DNA of 64,000 bases. Source: Microbacterium oleivorans NBRC 103075. Lineage in GTDB: Bacteria; Actinomycetota; Actinomycetes; Actinomycetales; Microbacteriaceae. This document shows, in pieces, positions 43,158-52,315 of the stretch. Position 1 is the stretch's first letter; each line of letters starts with the position of its first letter. The stretch spans positions 1-64,000 of the forward strand of contig NZ_BCRG01000014.1 in the NCBI RefSeq assembly GCF_001552475.1, given 5' to 3'. Under the pieces are notes generated by a model, which made no database searches, had not been told where the DNA came from, and worked only from the letters and a program-made list of their open reading frames with translations. The position numbers and the translations under genes were made by a program.

Positions 43158-44482
43158 TCACCGAATTCCGTCTCCCCGACCTCGGTGAGGGCCTCCGCGA
43201 GGCCGAGATCGTCCAGTGGCACGTCGCGGCCGGGGACGTCGTCACCCTGAACCAGACGATCGCCGAGGTCGAGACCGCGAAGGCCGTCGTCGAGCTGCCC
43301 TCGCCGTTCGCCGGCACCGTGTCCGCCCTGCACCACGCCGAGGGCGACATCGTCCCCGTGGGCGAGGTCCTGATCGCCTTCGAAGTGGAGGGGGCGGATG
43401 CCGCCGGCACAGACGCGCCGGTCGACGCCAAGCGAGAGCCGAACCTGGTCGGCTACGGTGCCGCACCGCGCAGTTCCGCGCGTCCCCAGCGTCGTGTCCG
43501 CGCGGGTATCGGTGGCGACGCTGTCGACCTGGCCGTCCGCGAGGCGGCACCTCACGATGCCATCGCGCCGACGGTTCCGGAGCACGAGCCGCGCGAGCGC
43601 CCGCGTTCCACTCCGCCGGTGCGCAAGCTCGCCCGCGACCTCGGGGTCGACCTCGACCTCGTAGCGGCACACGGCGTCGACGGGATCATCACGCGCGAGG
43701 ACGTCGAGGCTTATGCGGCGGAGACGACCGCCGTGGCCGTCGCCCCCGCGCCGGCATCCGCACGTCCGGTGGCCGCGACGACGGACGACCAGCGGGTCCC
43801 GATCCGGGGGGTCCGCAAACACACGGCGGAGGCGATGGTGCGCTCCGCGTTCACGGCCCCGCACGCGGCGACATTCCTCACGGTCGACGTCACAGCATCC
43901 GTCGGGTTCGTCGCCGGTTTACGCGAAGACCGGCGATACGCGGAGCACCGCATCGGAATCATGGCGGTCGCGGCCAAAGCGGTCTGCCTCGCGCTACGCC
44001 GGACTCCCGAACTCAACGCGACCTGGGACGAGGCTGCCGGCGAGATCGTCCGGTTCGGGCGGGTGAATCTCGGGATCGCCGCGGCGACAGAGCGGGGACT
44101 CGTGGTCCCCTCGGTCAAGGATGCCGGCGCTCTGTCGCTCGTCGATCTCGCCGGGGAGATCCGCACACTCGCCGACACCGCGAGAGCGGGTAAGGCCACT
44201 CCGGCGGACCTGTCCGGCGGGACCTTCTCGATCACGAACTACGGGGTGTTCGGCGTGGACGCCGGAACCCCGATCCTCGTGCCCGGTGAAGCCGGGATCC
44301 TCGGACTCGGCGCGGTGCAGCGTCGACCGTGGGAGCACGACGGTGCCGTCGCTCTCCGCGACGTCATGACCTTGAGTTTGTCGTTCGACCATCGTCTGGT
44401 GGACGGGGCCGAAGCGGCCCGGTTCCTCACCGACGTGGCCGATGTCTTGCGTGAGCCGGGAAGGGCGATGGTGTTCGGATGA
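43154..44482 (+). CDS. 2-oxoacid dehydrogenase E2 component (dihydrolipoamide acyltransferase)
   Basis: A 442-residue acyltransferase. One lipoyl domain carries the lipoylated lysine in VETAKAVVEL (Lys43). A flexible linker leads to the subunit-binding domain (STPPVRKLARDLGVDLDLV), then the catalytic domain ending in the HxxxD motif FDHRLVDGA (His near 413). GTG at 43154 overlaps the beta stop; the longer frame from 42992 lies inside the beta gene. No E3 dihydrolipoamide dehydrogenase is encoded in the operon, so E3 must come from elsewhere. Confidence 0.93.
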   Translation: MITEFRLPDLGEGLREAEIVQWHVAAGDVVTLNQTIAEVETAKAVVELPSPFAGTVSALHHAEGDIVPVGEVLIAFEVEGADAAGTDAPVDAKREPNLVGYGAAPRSSARPQRRVRAGIGGDAVDLAVREAAPHDAIAPTVPEHEPRERPRSTPPVRKLARDLGVDLDLVAAHGVDGIITREDVEAYAAETTAVAVAPAPASARPVAATTDDQRVPIRGVRKHTAEAMVRSAFTAPHAATFLTVDVTASVGFVAGLREDRRYAEHRIGIMAVAAKAVCLALRRTPELNATWDEAAGEIVRFGRVNLGIAAATERGLVVPSVKDAGALSLVDLAGEIRTLADTARAGKATPADLSGGTFSITNYGVFGVDAGTPILVPGEAGILGLGAVQRRPWEHDGAVALRDVMTLSLSFDHRLVDGAEAARFLTDVADVLREPGRAMVFG

Positions 44483-45645
44483 GTCTGCCGATGTCGGGAT
44501 ACAACCTCACAGAGGAGCAGATCGAGCTGGCCGGTCTCGTCCGCTCGTTCGCGGACGAGGTGGTCGCGCCCGCCTCGTACGAGGCTGACCGCACGAAGAC
44601 TCTGCCGATGGACGTCGTGGCGCAGATGGGGGACATGGGGCTGTTCGGCCTGCCGTTCCCCGAAGAGGTCGGCGGCCAGGGCGGCGACTACGTCACCCTG
44701 GGCCTCGCCATCGAGGCGCTCGCCCGCGTCGATCAGTCGATCGCCATCACGCTGGAAGCCGGTGTGAGCCTGGGAGCGATGCCGATCTTCCGGTTCGGCA
44801 CCGACGCTCAGCGGAAGGAGTACCTGCCCGACCTTCTGGCAGGCCGAGCGCTCGCCGGCTTCGGGTTGACCGAGCCGGAGGCGGGGTCGGATGCCGGGGC
44901 CACCCGCACGACCGCGAAGCTGGACGGCGGAGAGTGGGTCATCGACGGCGGCAAGCAGTTCATCACCAACTCGGGTACCTCCATCACCCGCTTCGTCACG
45001 GTCACCGCCGTCACCGGGAGCTCCGACGATGCGAAGCGCGAGATCTCGACGATCATCGTGCCCCGCGGCACCCCCGGCTTCACGGTGGGGCCGGCCTACG
45101 ACAAGGTCGGCTGGCATGCCAGCGACACGCATCCGCTCGTCTTCTCGGGCGCGCGGGTTCCCGAAGCCAACCTGCTCGGCGAGCGGGGCCGCGGGTTCGC
45201 GAACTTCCTGCACATCCTCGACGAGGGCCGCATCGCGATCGCGGCGCTGGCCACAGGTGCGGCGGAGGGATGCCTCGAGGCGGCGGTCGACTACGCGAAG
45301 ACCCGGGTGGTCTTCGGCGAGTCGCTCGGCAGCCGGCAGAGCATCCAGTTCATGCTCGCACGCATGCAGCAGCGTGTGCACGTGTCGCGGCTCGCGTGGC
45401 TGCACGCTGCGCGCCTGCGCGATGCGGGGCGGCCCTTCAAGACCGAGGCGGCGATTGCGAAGCTGACCTCGAGCGACGCCGCGATGGACAACGCGCGCGA
45501 CGCGACGCAGATCTTCGGCGGCAACGGCTTCATGAACGAGTACCCCGTCGCGCGCCACTTCCGCGACTCGAAGATCCTCGAAGTGGGGGAGGGGACGACC
45601 GAAGTGCAGCTGCTGCTGATCGCCCGGTCGCTCGGCCTCGCCTGA
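44479..45645 (+). CDS. Acyl-CoA dehydrogenase (branched-chain degradation)
   Basis: A 388-residue flavin enzyme oxidising acyl-CoA to 2-enoyl-CoA. GFGLTEPEAGSDAGATRTTA and ITNSGTSITRFVTVTA are FAD-binding signatures, GRIAIAALATGAAEGCLEAAVDYAKTR is cut here as the central helix block, and EVGEGTTEVQ holds the expected catalytic glutamate, with Gly in place of the more common Tyr before it. It overlaps the E2 stop by four bases. In this operon the likely substrates are isobutyryl-, isovaleryl- or 2-methylbutyryl-CoA. Confidence 0.9.
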   Translation: MSLPMSGYNLTEEQIELAGLVRSFADEVVAPASYEADRTKTLPMDVVAQMGDMGLFGLPFPEEVGGQGGDYVTLGLAIEALARVDQSIAITLEAGVSLGAMPIFRFGTDAQRKEYLPDLLAGRALAGFGLTEPEAGSDAGATRTTAKLDGGEWVIDGGKQFITNSGTSITRFVTVTAVTGSSDDAKREISTIIVPRGTPGFTVGPAYDKVGWHASDTHPLVFSGARVPEANLLGERGRGFANFLHILDEGRIAIAALATGAAEGCLEAAVDYAKTRVVFGESLGSRQSIQFMLARMQQRVHVSRLAWLHAARLRDAGRPFKTEAAIAKLTSSDAAMDNARDATQIFGGNGFMNEYPVARHFRDSKILEVGEGTTEVQLLLIARSLGLA

Positions 45646-45648
45646 GCG

Positions 45649-46254
45649 TCAGACGGGCAGCGCGGACGACGTCAGCAGTGACAGCCAGGCGTCCTCGACC
45701 CGGAAGGTGTGCGCAGAGCCGTTGGCCAGCTTGTGGCCGGGCTCCGGATACTCGCCGGACGTCGCGTGCGAGATCACGGTGCGGATGAGTGCGCCGTGGG
45801 CGACGGCGATGACGTGCGGGGATGCCGGTGCGACCAGTGAGCGCGCATCGGCGACGGCCTCCTGGATGCCCCGCAGTGCGCGGGTTGTCACCTCCGCCCA
45901 GGGTTCGGCATTCGGGACATCGGCCGTGTGCCATGGCCCCCACCGTTCGAAGACCTCGACGTCGGTGAGGCCTTCCGCATCCCCGTACCCGCGCTCGCGC
46001 AGCGCCGGATAGGTGCGGGGTGCCGGGAGGTCGAGGATCTCGGCGATGATTCGTGCAGTCTCGTTCGCACGCGACAGATCGCTGGAGACCACGACGCTCG
46101 GGGTGAGGGGATCGAGTGCCTCGGCGAGGGCGGTTCCCGCCGCGCGCGCCTGAGCGCGGCCGGTGTCGTTGAGGGGGATGTTGCTGGACCCCTGGATGCG
46201 GCGGGTGCGGTTCCAGTCGGTTTCGCCGTGGCGTACGAGGGTGATGATCGTCAC
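45649..46254 (-). CDS. Histidine phosphatase family protein (phosphoglycerate mutase-like)
   Basis: A 201-residue protein of the branch-1 histidine phosphatases. LVRHGETDWN (6-15) contains the phosphorylated His; RRIQGSSNIPLNDTGRAQA, SSDLSRANETA and AHGALIRTVI supply the other active-site residues. It probably dephosphorylates a small metabolite rather than acting as a glycolytic mutase. GTG at 46254 has a TACGCT -10 at leaderless spacing; the upstream open frame to 46278 is less likely. It converges on the acyl-CoA dehydrogenase three bases away. Confidence 0.9.
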   Translation of the reverse strand: MTIITLVRHGETDWNRTRRIQGSSNIPLNDTGRAQARAAGTALAEALDPLTPSVVVSSDLSRANETARIIAEILDLPAPRTYPALRERGYGDAEGLTDVEVFERWGPWHTADVPNAEPWAEVTTRALRGIQEAVADARSLVAPASPHVIAVAHGALIRTVISHATSGEYPEPGHKLANGSAHTFRVEDAWLSLLTSSALPV

Positions 46255-46260
46255 CTCTCG

Positions 46261-46266
46261 AGCGTA
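46261..46266 (-). promoter_or_regulatory. Probable leaderless promoter of the histidine phosphatase gene (-10)
   Basis: TACGCT on the minus strand ends six bases before the GTG at 46254. Confidence 0.45.
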
Positions 46267-46285
46267 CGGCGACCGCATCGGTGGC

Positions 46286-47131
46286 TCAGACCGCGGCGAG
46301 CGCGTCGCCGAGGACAGTGAGCACCTCGGACGCGCCTGCGTCGATCTTCACGGTCGCACGCTTGTCGCCTCGGGTCTCACCACGGTTGACGATCACGACC
46401 GGGAGGCGGCGTCGGCGCGCACGGTCGAGGAGACGGATGCCGGAGTTCACCACCAGCGATGATCCGACGATGAGGAGGGCGTTGCTCGAGCGGAGGAGCT
46501 GTTCGGCTTCGCGGAACTTCTCGAGGGGGATGTACTCGCCGAAGAAGACCACTTCGGGCTTCAGCATCCCGCCGCAGACGGAACAGTCGGGAATGATGAA
46601 GCCGTCGCTCGCGCCGGGTGTCACGTCACCGTCGGGCCCGAGTTCGACGTTCTCGGGCACGGTGATCCACGGGTTGTCCCGTTCGATCCGCACCGCGAGG
46701 TCGCGACGGTCGAAGACCTGACCGCAGTGCAGGCAGGAGACACGGCGCATCGTGCCGTGCAGCTCGACGACGCGGCGGCTGCCGGCGCGGACGTGCAGAC
46801 CGTCGACGTTCTGCGTGATGACTCCGGTGGCGATCCCCGCCTTCTCGAGGTCGGCGAGCGCGCGATGGCCCTGATTGGGGGAGGCGGCGGCGAAGGTTCG
46901 CCAGCCGAGGTGGCTGCCGACCCAGTACCGACGGCGGGAGGCATCGTCGGCGAGGAACTCCTGCGCCGTCATGGGGGTGCGGACGGGGGCGCCCTTGCCG
47001 CGATAGTCCGGGATACCCGAATCGGTCGAGAGTCCGGCACCGGTGAGGACGGCGACGCGATGTCCCGCGAGCGCGTCGATTGCGCGTTCCACTGCGGCGG
47101 TCGTCGCGGCATCCAGGTCCAGCACGCTCAT
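46286..47131 (-). CDS. NAD-dependent protein deacylase (Sir2 family)
   Basis: A 281-residue sirtuin. [15 protein letters not shown] (31-45) and TQNVDGLH bind NAD, the catalytic His is in VELHGT, and two pairs of cysteines (CLHCGQ and CSVCGG) hold the structural zinc. [10 protein letters not shown] and VNRGETRGD complete the Rossmann fold. It removes acyl groups from lysines. ATG at 47131 has GAGGAGG; a TAGGCT -10 lies 18 bases before the ATG. Confidence 0.93.
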   Translation of the reverse strand: MSVLDLDAATTAAVERAIDALAGHRVAVLTGAGLSTDSGIPDYRGKGAPVRTPMTAQEFLADDASRRRYWVGSHLGWRTFAAASPNQGHRALADLEKAGIATGVITQNVDGLHVRAGSRRVVELHGTMRRVSCLHCGQVFDRRDLAVRIERDNPWITVPENVELGPDGDVTPGASDGFIIPDCSVCGGMLKPEVVFFGEYIPLEKFREAEQLLRSSNALLIVGSSLVVNSGIRLLDRARRRRLPVVIVNRGETRGDKRATVKIDAGASEVLTVLGDALAAV

Positions 47132-47149
47132 GGCCCTCCTCGGTGATCG

Positions 47150-47201
47150 AGCCTACGCCGTCGTCGTTTCGCGGAGGTCACGTCGGCCCGCGTGACAGCA
47201 T
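47150..47201. promoter_or_regulatory. Divergent promoters, sirtuin / SpoU methyltransferase
   Basis: Minus-strand TAGGCT at 47155-47150 precedes the sirtuin with a short leader and ribosome site. Plus-strand CAGCAT at 47196-47201, a weaker -10, ends six bases before the methyltransferase ATG at 47208. Confidence 0.4.
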
Positions 47202-47207
47202 GGGGCC

Positions 47208-47999
47208 ATGACGACGATCCGCATCGACGACCCCGCGGATCCGCGCCTCACGGACTACCGCGGCCTCACCGACACCGCCCTCCGGCGGGTGACGGAACCG
47301 GCCGGAGGTCTCTACATCGCCGAGTCGGCCAAGGTCATCACGCGTGCCGTCGAGGCGGGGCACCGCCCTCGCTCGGTCCTTGTGCAGGAGAAGTGGGTCG
47401 ACGACGTGACGGCGCTCGCGGGCGACGCGCCCGTCTACGTCGTCCCCGACACGGTCGCCGAGCAGGTCACCGGTTTCGCCGTCCATCGGGGAGCGATCGC
47501 TGCCATGCACCGGCCCGTGCAACCCGCCCCGGAGGATCTCCTCGCCGAGGCGCGGACCATCGTCGTCCTCGAGGACATCGTCGACCACACGAACGTCGGT
47601 GCGGCTTTTCGCGCTGCGGCCGCGCTGGGCGCCGATGCGGTGCTCGTGTCACCCCGCTGTGGCGACCCGCTGTACCGGCGCAGCGTGCGGGTGAGCATGG
47701 GGACCGTCTTCCAGGTGCCGTGGGCGCGTCTACCCGAGTGGGATGCCGAGGGGTCGCTCTTCACCGACGCGGGGGTGCATCTTGCGGCGCTCGCGCTCTC
47801 CGACGACGCCGTCTCGCTCGACGTGTTCGCCGCCTCCCGCCCACCCCGCCTCGCCGTGCTCATGGGCTCGGAGGGCGATGGCCTGTCGGCAGCAGCGCTC
47901 GCCGCCGCGGACACGATCGTCACGATCCCGATGTCGGGCGGGGTCGACTCGCTGAACGTCGCCTCCGCTGCGGCCGTCGCGCTCTGGGCGCTTCGCTGA
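47208..47999 (+). CDS. RNA 2'-O-methyltransferase, SpoU/TrmH family
   Basis: A 263-residue SPOUT methyltransferase that uses SAM to methylate a ribose in rRNA or tRNA. The N-terminal substrate-binding part is followed by the knotted domain: motif 1 NVGAAFRAAAALG, motif 2 MGSEGDGLS and motif 3 IPMSGGVDSLNVASAAAVAL. The RNA target is unknown. The ATG has no ribosome site and a CAGCAT -10-like hexamer at leaderless distance. It converges on an SGNH hydrolase one base away. Confidence 0.9.
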   Translation: MTTIRIDDPADPRLTDYRGLTDTALRRVTEPAGGLYIAESAKVITRAVEAGHRPRSVLVQEKWVDDVTALAGDAPVYVVPDTVAEQVTGFAVHRGAIAAMHRPVQPAPEDLLAEARTIVVLEDIVDHTNVGAAFRAAAALGADAVLVSPRCGDPLYRRSVRVSMGTVFQVPWARLPEWDAEGSLFTDAGVHLAALALSDDAVSLDVFAASRPPRLAVLMGSEGDGLSAAALAAADTIVTIPMSGGVDSLNVASAAAVALWALR

Positions 48000-48000
48000 C

Positions 48001-48843
48001 TCAGTCGCCGCGCGGGTGACCGGAGAACGGCAGCGCGTCAGGCCGCTTCGCGGTGATGTCGTCGCCGGAGGACTGGTGCCGAAGGCGCCGGAGGACCCAC
48101 GGCACGAAGTGCGTGCGCGCCCAGACGAGGTCGTTCGCCCGCGCAGCGCGCCACGTCGTCGGCGGAAGCGCCTCGGGGGCCATCGGCTGCAGCTCGTTCG
48201 GCACGTTCAGGGAACGCAGCACCATCCGGGCGACCTCATGATGGCCGAGCACGTTGTAGTGCAGGCGGTCGTCGTCGAAGAAGCGCATGTCCTGCACCTC
48301 TTTGAGCGCCCACTGGTCGGCGACGATGCAGTCGTAGCGGTCGGCGATCGCGCGGATGTTCTCGTTGTAGATCGCGACGCGGCCCCGGATGCCGCGGAAC
48401 ACCGGCGTGAACTCCGTGTCGATGGCGGTGAACACGAGGAGCGTCGCGCCCTGGGACGACAGGCGGGCCACGGCATCCTCGAACAGCTCGGCGACGGCAT
48501 CCGGATCTCCCTGGGGACGGATGACGTCGTTGCCGCCGGCGGAGAGCGTGATCAGATCGGGCTTCAGGGCCAGCGCCGGCTCGATCTGGGCGTCGACGAT
48601 CTGGCGGATGAGCTTGCCGCGGATGGCGAGGTTCGCGTACGCGAAGTCGTCGACCTGCGACGACAGGACGGCGGCGACACGATCGGCCCAGCCGCGATGC
48701 TCGCCCGGGCGGTCGGGGTAGGGATCGCCGATCCCCTCGGTGAAGGAGTCGCCGATCGACACCATTCGCCGCCAGGGGTGGACGGTCGGATTGGGGATAT
48801 AGGGCGACCGGTTCTCGGCCGCGCCCGGGGCGTTCTCGATCAT
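48001..48843 (-). CDS. SGNH/GDSL-family hydrolase
   Basis: A 280-residue esterase or lipase of the SGNH fold. Block I is GDSFTEG (31-37) with Ser33, the glycine block is in the AIRGK region, block III is GGNDV, and the catalytic Asp-His is DDRLHYN. It may remove acyl groups from cell-envelope polymers or lipids, but no signal peptide is visible, so it is probably cytosolic. ATG at 48843 has GGAGGTG and a TAGCCT -10 17 bases before the ATG. Confidence 0.88.
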   Translation of the reverse strand: MIENAPGAAENRSPYIPNPTVHPWRRMVSIGDSFTEGIGDPYPDRPGEHRGWADRVAAVLSSQVDDFAYANLAIRGKLIRQIVDAQIEPALALKPDLITLSAGGNDVIRPQGDPDAVAELFEDAVARLSSQGATLLVFTAIDTEFTPVFRGIRGRVAIYNENIRAIADRYDCIVADQWALKEVQDMRFFDDDRLHYNVLGHHEVARMVLRSLNVPNELQPMAPEALPPTTWRAARANDLVWARTHFVPWVLRRLRHQSSGDDITAKRPDALPFSGHPRGD

Positions 48844-48858
48844 GGCACCTCCACATCG

Positions 48859-48926
48859 AGGCTACCCGCCGGAGGTCAGTCGTCCAGATGCCGGCGGGGG
48901 TGACTGTCGGAATGCACGATTAGGGT
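48859..48926. promoter_or_regulatory. Divergent promoters, SGNH hydrolase / SF2 helicase
   Basis: Minus-strand TAGCCT at 48864-48859 serves the hydrolase. Plus-strand TAGGGT at 48921-48926 ends eight bases before the helicase GTG at 48935. Confidence 0.45.
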
Positions 48927-48934
48927 GGATCGAC

Positions 48935-50791
48935 GTGACGAGCGAGATGACGAGCGAAGAAGGGGCGGCTGCGGAGGAGCCCCACTTCGGGAGTTTCGCC
49001 GCCGAGCATCTTTCCCCGGCGTTCCCGCAGCGCGCCCCGTGGGGAACTGCGCAGAACCTCCGAGCCTGGCAGGCCGAAGCGCTCGAGCGGTACTTCGAGA
49101 TGGACGGACCTGACGGGGTCGGGGGCGGGCCTCGCGACTTCCTCGCCGCCGCGACCCCCGGCGCCGGTAAGACCACCTTCGCCCTTCGTCTCGCGAGCGA
49201 GCTGCTCCGCCGTCGCATCATCGACCGCATCATCGTGGTCGCGCCCACCGAACACTTGAAGACCCAGTGGGCGGATGCCGCGGCCCGTGTCTCGATCCGC
49301 CTCGACCCGCGCTTCAGCAACAAGCACTTCACCCCGGCGCGGCACTACCACGGGGTCGCGGTCACCTACGCGCAGGTCGCCGTGAAGGCATCCGTCCATG
49401 AGCGGCTCGTCCTCGACTCGAGGGCGCTCGTCATCCTCGACGAGGTCCACCACGGCGGTGACGCACTCAGCTGGGGCGATGCGCTCCGCGAAGCGTACGG
49501 ACGCGCAACCAGACGTCTGCTCCTGTCGGGGACCCCATTCCGCAGCGACAGCGCTCCCATCCCGTTCGTCGAGTACCACCCCAACGACAAGGGCATCCGG
49601 CTGTCGCGGACCGACTACAACTACGGCTACGGACGTGCGCTCGCCGACGGCGTCGTCCGCCCCGTCCTCTTCCACGTCTACGCGGGGCAGATGAAGTGGC
49701 GGACCAAGGCGGGCGACGAGTACGAAGCCCACCTCGGCCAGGACAACACGAAGGACATCAACTCCCAGGCGTGGCGGACGGCGCTGAATCCCGAGGGGGA
49801 GTGGATCTCGGCCGTTCTGCGCTCCGCCGACCGGCGTCTCACCGAGGTCCGCCAGGACGTCCCGGATGCCGGGGGCCTCGTCATCGCGACGGACCAGACG
49901 GCGGCGCGCGCGTACGCCGCGATCCTGCGCGACATCACGGGGGAGCCGACGACGGTCGTCCTCTCCGACGACAAGGCGGCCTCGGGCCGCATCGAGACTT
50001 TCGGTCAGTCGACGACGCGATGGATGGTCGCGGTCCGCATGGTGTCGGAAGGTGTCGACGTCCCCCGCCTCGCCGTCGGTGTGTACGCCACCAGTGCGTC
50101 GACGCCGCTGTTCTTCGCTCAGGCGATCGGCCGCTTCGTGCGAGCCCGCCGCCGGGGCGAAGCGGCATCCGTGTTCCTCCCGAACGTTCCGCAGCTGCTC
50201 GCCCTCGCGAACGAGATGGAACGTGAGCGTGACCACGCCCTGGACCGCGAGGAGACCGACGACGACGGCCTCGAAGACTCGCTGCTCGAAGAAGCGGAGC
50301 GGGAGGACAAGGCATCCGATTCGCTCATCGAGGAGGGTAGCTACCAAGCCCTCGGTTCGACCGCGCACTTCGACCGCGTGCTCTACGACGGCAAGGAGTT
50401 CGGGCAGCTGGCCGTGCCGGGAACCCTGGAGGAGGAAGAGTTCCTCGGCATCCCGGGACTGCTCGAACCCGAGCACGTGCACGATCTGCTCATGCAGCGG
50501 CAGTCGCGACAGACGAGGCACCGCCACGCGCGTGAAGCGCAGGAGAAGACGACGGCCGAAGCGACGGGTGAACCGGAGAACACGCTGCCGCCGGCCCTCC
50601 ACCGCACGCTCCGTGAACAGCGCCAACTCCTCAACAGCCTCGTCGGGCTGTACGCACGGCAGAGCGGTGAGCCGCACGGAGCGGTGCATGCGGAACTCCG
50701 CCGGGTGTGCGGCGGGCCCGAGGTCGCCCGCGCCACGGTCGCTCAGTTGCAGGCCCGCATCGAGGTCCTGCGGCGCCGCGTCCACTCCTGA
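48935..50791 (+). CDS. Superfamily 2 DEAD/DEAH-box helicase
   Basis: A 618-residue helicase. Motifs are complete: Q-like region with LRAWQAEAL, Walker A ATPGAGKT (73-80), DEVHH (near 168), SGTPFR, and motif VI QAIGRFVRARRR. About 170 C-terminal residues after motif VI are acidic, then helical with paired-helix character, and have no known domain. It resembles actinobacterial COG1061-type enzymes. GTG at 48935 (or ATG at 48947) is chosen; the frame extends to 48842 without a plausible start. Substrate and process unknown. Confidence 0.88.
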   Translation: MTSEMTSEEGAAAEEPHFGSFAAEHLSPAFPQRAPWGTAQNLRAWQAEALERYFEMDGPDGVGGGPRDFLAAATPGAGKTTFALRLASELLRRRIIDRIIVVAPTEHLKTQWADAAARVSIRLDPRFSNKHFTPARHYHGVAVTYAQVAVKASVHERLVLDSRALVILDEVHHGGDALSWGDALREAYGRATRRLLLSGTPFRSDSAPIPFVEYHPNDKGIRLSRTDYNYGYGRALADGVVRPVLFHVYAGQMKWRTKAGDEYEAHLGQDNTKDINSQAWRTALNPEGEWISAVLRSADRRLTEVRQDVPDAGGLVIATDQTAARAYAAILRDITGEPTTVVLSDDKAASGRIETFGQSTTRWMVAVRMVSEGVDVPRLAVGVYATSASTPLFFAQAIGRFVRARRRGEAASVFLPNVPQLLALANEMERERDHALDREETDDDGLEDSLLEEAEREDKASDSLIEEGSYQALGSTAHFDRVLYDGKEFGQLAVPGTLEEEEFLGIPGLLEPEHVHDLLMQRQSRQTRHRHAREAQEKTTAEATGEPENTLPPALHRTLREQRQLLNSLVGLYARQSGEPHGAVHAELRRVCGGPEVARATVAQLQARIEVLRRRVHS

Positions 50792-50877
50792 CGCGTGCTC
50801 CTTCGGATCCCCGAAATGCTGGCAGTTCCAGCTTTCGGCCGATGGCGGCCATCGGCCCTGACTACCGTGAAAGGGAC

Positions 50878-51981
50878 ATGAACACCCTGAACGCGACTTC
50901 CGTGCCCGACGCCACGCCCCGAGATCGGCGGCGGTGGGCCGCCTACCTGGCGGACGAACGCGCCGAAGCCCGGGTGTATCGCGAACTCGCGGCACGACGG
51001 TCGGGGGAGGAACGCGAGATCCTCGCGGCTCTGGCCGACGCCGAGGGGCGGCATGAGGCTCACTGGCTCGGCCTCCTGGGCGGAGAGCCCTCGCGTCTCC
51101 CCCGCGCGTCGGTGCGCACTCGGATGCTGGCGGCCATGGCGCGCCGGTTCGGCTCCATCTTCGTCCTGGCGCTCGCGCAGAACGCGGAAAACCGTTCGCC
51201 GTACGACGACGATCCCCACGCGACTCCCGCCATGCGCGCCGACGAGAAGATCCATGGCGAGGTCGTCCGCGGCCTCGCGGCCCGCGGCCGGATGCGACTG
51301 TCGGGAACCTTTCGGGCGGCGGTGTTCGGCGCGAACGACGGTCTCGTGTCGAATCTCGCCCTGGTGATGGGTATCGGTGCGACGGGTGTCGCTCCCCAGT
51401 TCGTCCTCTTCAGCGGCGTCGCGGGCCTGCTTGCGGGAGCCCTCTCGATGGCGGCGGGCGAATTCGTCTCCGTGCGCTCGCAGCGGGAGCTGATCGAGGC
51501 GACGCACCCCAACAACGACACCGACCACGTCCTCCCCGACCTCGATGTCGACGCGAACGAACTCGCACTCGTCTACCGCACGCGCGGTCTCGATGAGGAC
51601 GCCGCTCTCGCGCGGGCGCGGAAAGTCATCGCGACGGCGCAGGCGAGCGACCGGGCCACTCCGTACCGCCGCGCCGCGGAACCGCCGGCGGACCTCGAGT
51701 CCGTGGGGTCGGCGTTCGGCGCTGCGGCATCCAGCTTCGCGTTCTTCGCGTCGGGCGCGGTCATCCCCGTGCTGCCGTGGATCTTCGGGCTGTCCGGCTT
51801 TGCAGCCGTCGCATTGGCGTTGGCCCTCGTGGGGCTCGCGCTCCTGCTCACCGGCGCGACAGTGGGGCTGCTGTCGGGGGCTCCGCCGCTGCGTCGTGGG
51901 CTCCGCCAATTGGCGATCGGATTCGGTGCCGCAGCGATCACCTATCTGCTGGGTCTGCTGTTCGGCGTGTCCGCCGCGTAG
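50878..51981 (+). CDS. VIT1/CCC1-family iron transporter with N-terminal ferritin-like domain (MbfA-like)
   Basis: A 367-residue two-part protein. Residues about 20-85 have carboxylate and His pairs (DERAEARVYRELAA and DAEGRHEAHW) in the pattern of a ferritin-like di-iron domain. The rest is a VIT1/CCC1 membrane domain with FGANDGLVSNLALVMG and GLLAGALSMAAGEFVSVRSQ. The architecture matches MbfA, an iron exporter or sequestering protein used against iron stress. ATG at 50878 follows AAAGGGA. No DtxR-type box is visible. Confidence 0.88.
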   Translation: MNTLNATSVPDATPRDRRRWAAYLADERAEARVYRELAARRSGEEREILAALADAEGRHEAHWLGLLGGEPSRLPRASVRTRMLAAMARRFGSIFVLALAQNAENRSPYDDDPHATPAMRADEKIHGEVVRGLAARGRMRLSGTFRAAVFGANDGLVSNLALVMGIGATGVAPQFVLFSGVAGLLAGALSMAAGEFVSVRSQRELIEATHPNNDTDHVLPDLDVDANELALVYRTRGLDEDAALARARKVIATAQASDRATPYRRAAEPPADLESVGSAFGAAASSFAFFASGAVIPVLPWIFGLSGFAAVALALALVGLALLLTGATVGLLSGAPPLRRGLRQLAIGFGAAAITYLLGLLFGVSAA

Positions 51982-52085
51982 CGGCGCTGACAGTGCTCTC
52001 GATTTATCGGTCCGCACAGAACGTGCTACTGTCGATCCTCGGTTGCGAAACCAAAATCCCGGCGGAAACAAAGGGAAAAAACTCT

Positions 52086-52169
52086 GCGCGGGTGGCGGAA
52101 TAGGTAGACGCGCTAGCTTGAGGTGCTAGTGCCCGATAGGGCGTGGGGGTTCAAGTCCCCCCTCGCGCA
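52086..52169 (+). tRNA. tRNA-Leu (anticodon GAG)
   Basis: An 84-base cloverleaf. The acceptor GCGCGGG (52086-52092) pairs with CTCGCGC (52162-52168) with one G-U, and the discriminator is A. The anticodon stem CTAGC/GCTAG encloses TTGAGGT, giving anticodon GAG at 52120-52122, which reads CUC and CUU. A long variable arm, as required for leucine, lies before the T arm GGGGGTTCAAGTCCCCC. CCA is not encoded. Confidence 0.95.
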
Positions 52170-52176
52170 CAGAGTG

Positions 52177-52204
52177 GAAATGGGTCCCGATAGGGGCCCA
52201 TTTC
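52177..52204 (+). terminator. Terminator after tRNA-Leu
   Basis: A 12-base-pair stem (52177-52188 with 52193-52204, one wobble) with a GATA loop, eight bases after the tRNA. Confidence 0.75.
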
Positions 52205-52303
52205 TCGTTTCCGGGCTGATGCGGCCTCACCGGAACGGCACCCTCCTCTCCGAGGGGGAGAGGCGTCATCCGCGTGGGGGAGGCGTGAAGGAGCGTCCTC
52301 GCG

Positions 52304-52309
52304 TGGAAT
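52304..52309 (+). promoter_or_regulatory. Probable leaderless promoter of the ABC exporter (-10)
   Basis: TGGAAT ends six bases before the ATG at 52316. GAGGG in between might instead serve as a weak ribosome site. Confidence 0.4.
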
Positions 52310-52315
52310 GAGGGC

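Noticed and set aside
52086-52169. tRNA-Leu as an integration site for a mobile element
   Set aside because: No integrase, no second copy of the tRNA 3' end and no composition change were seen within the window.
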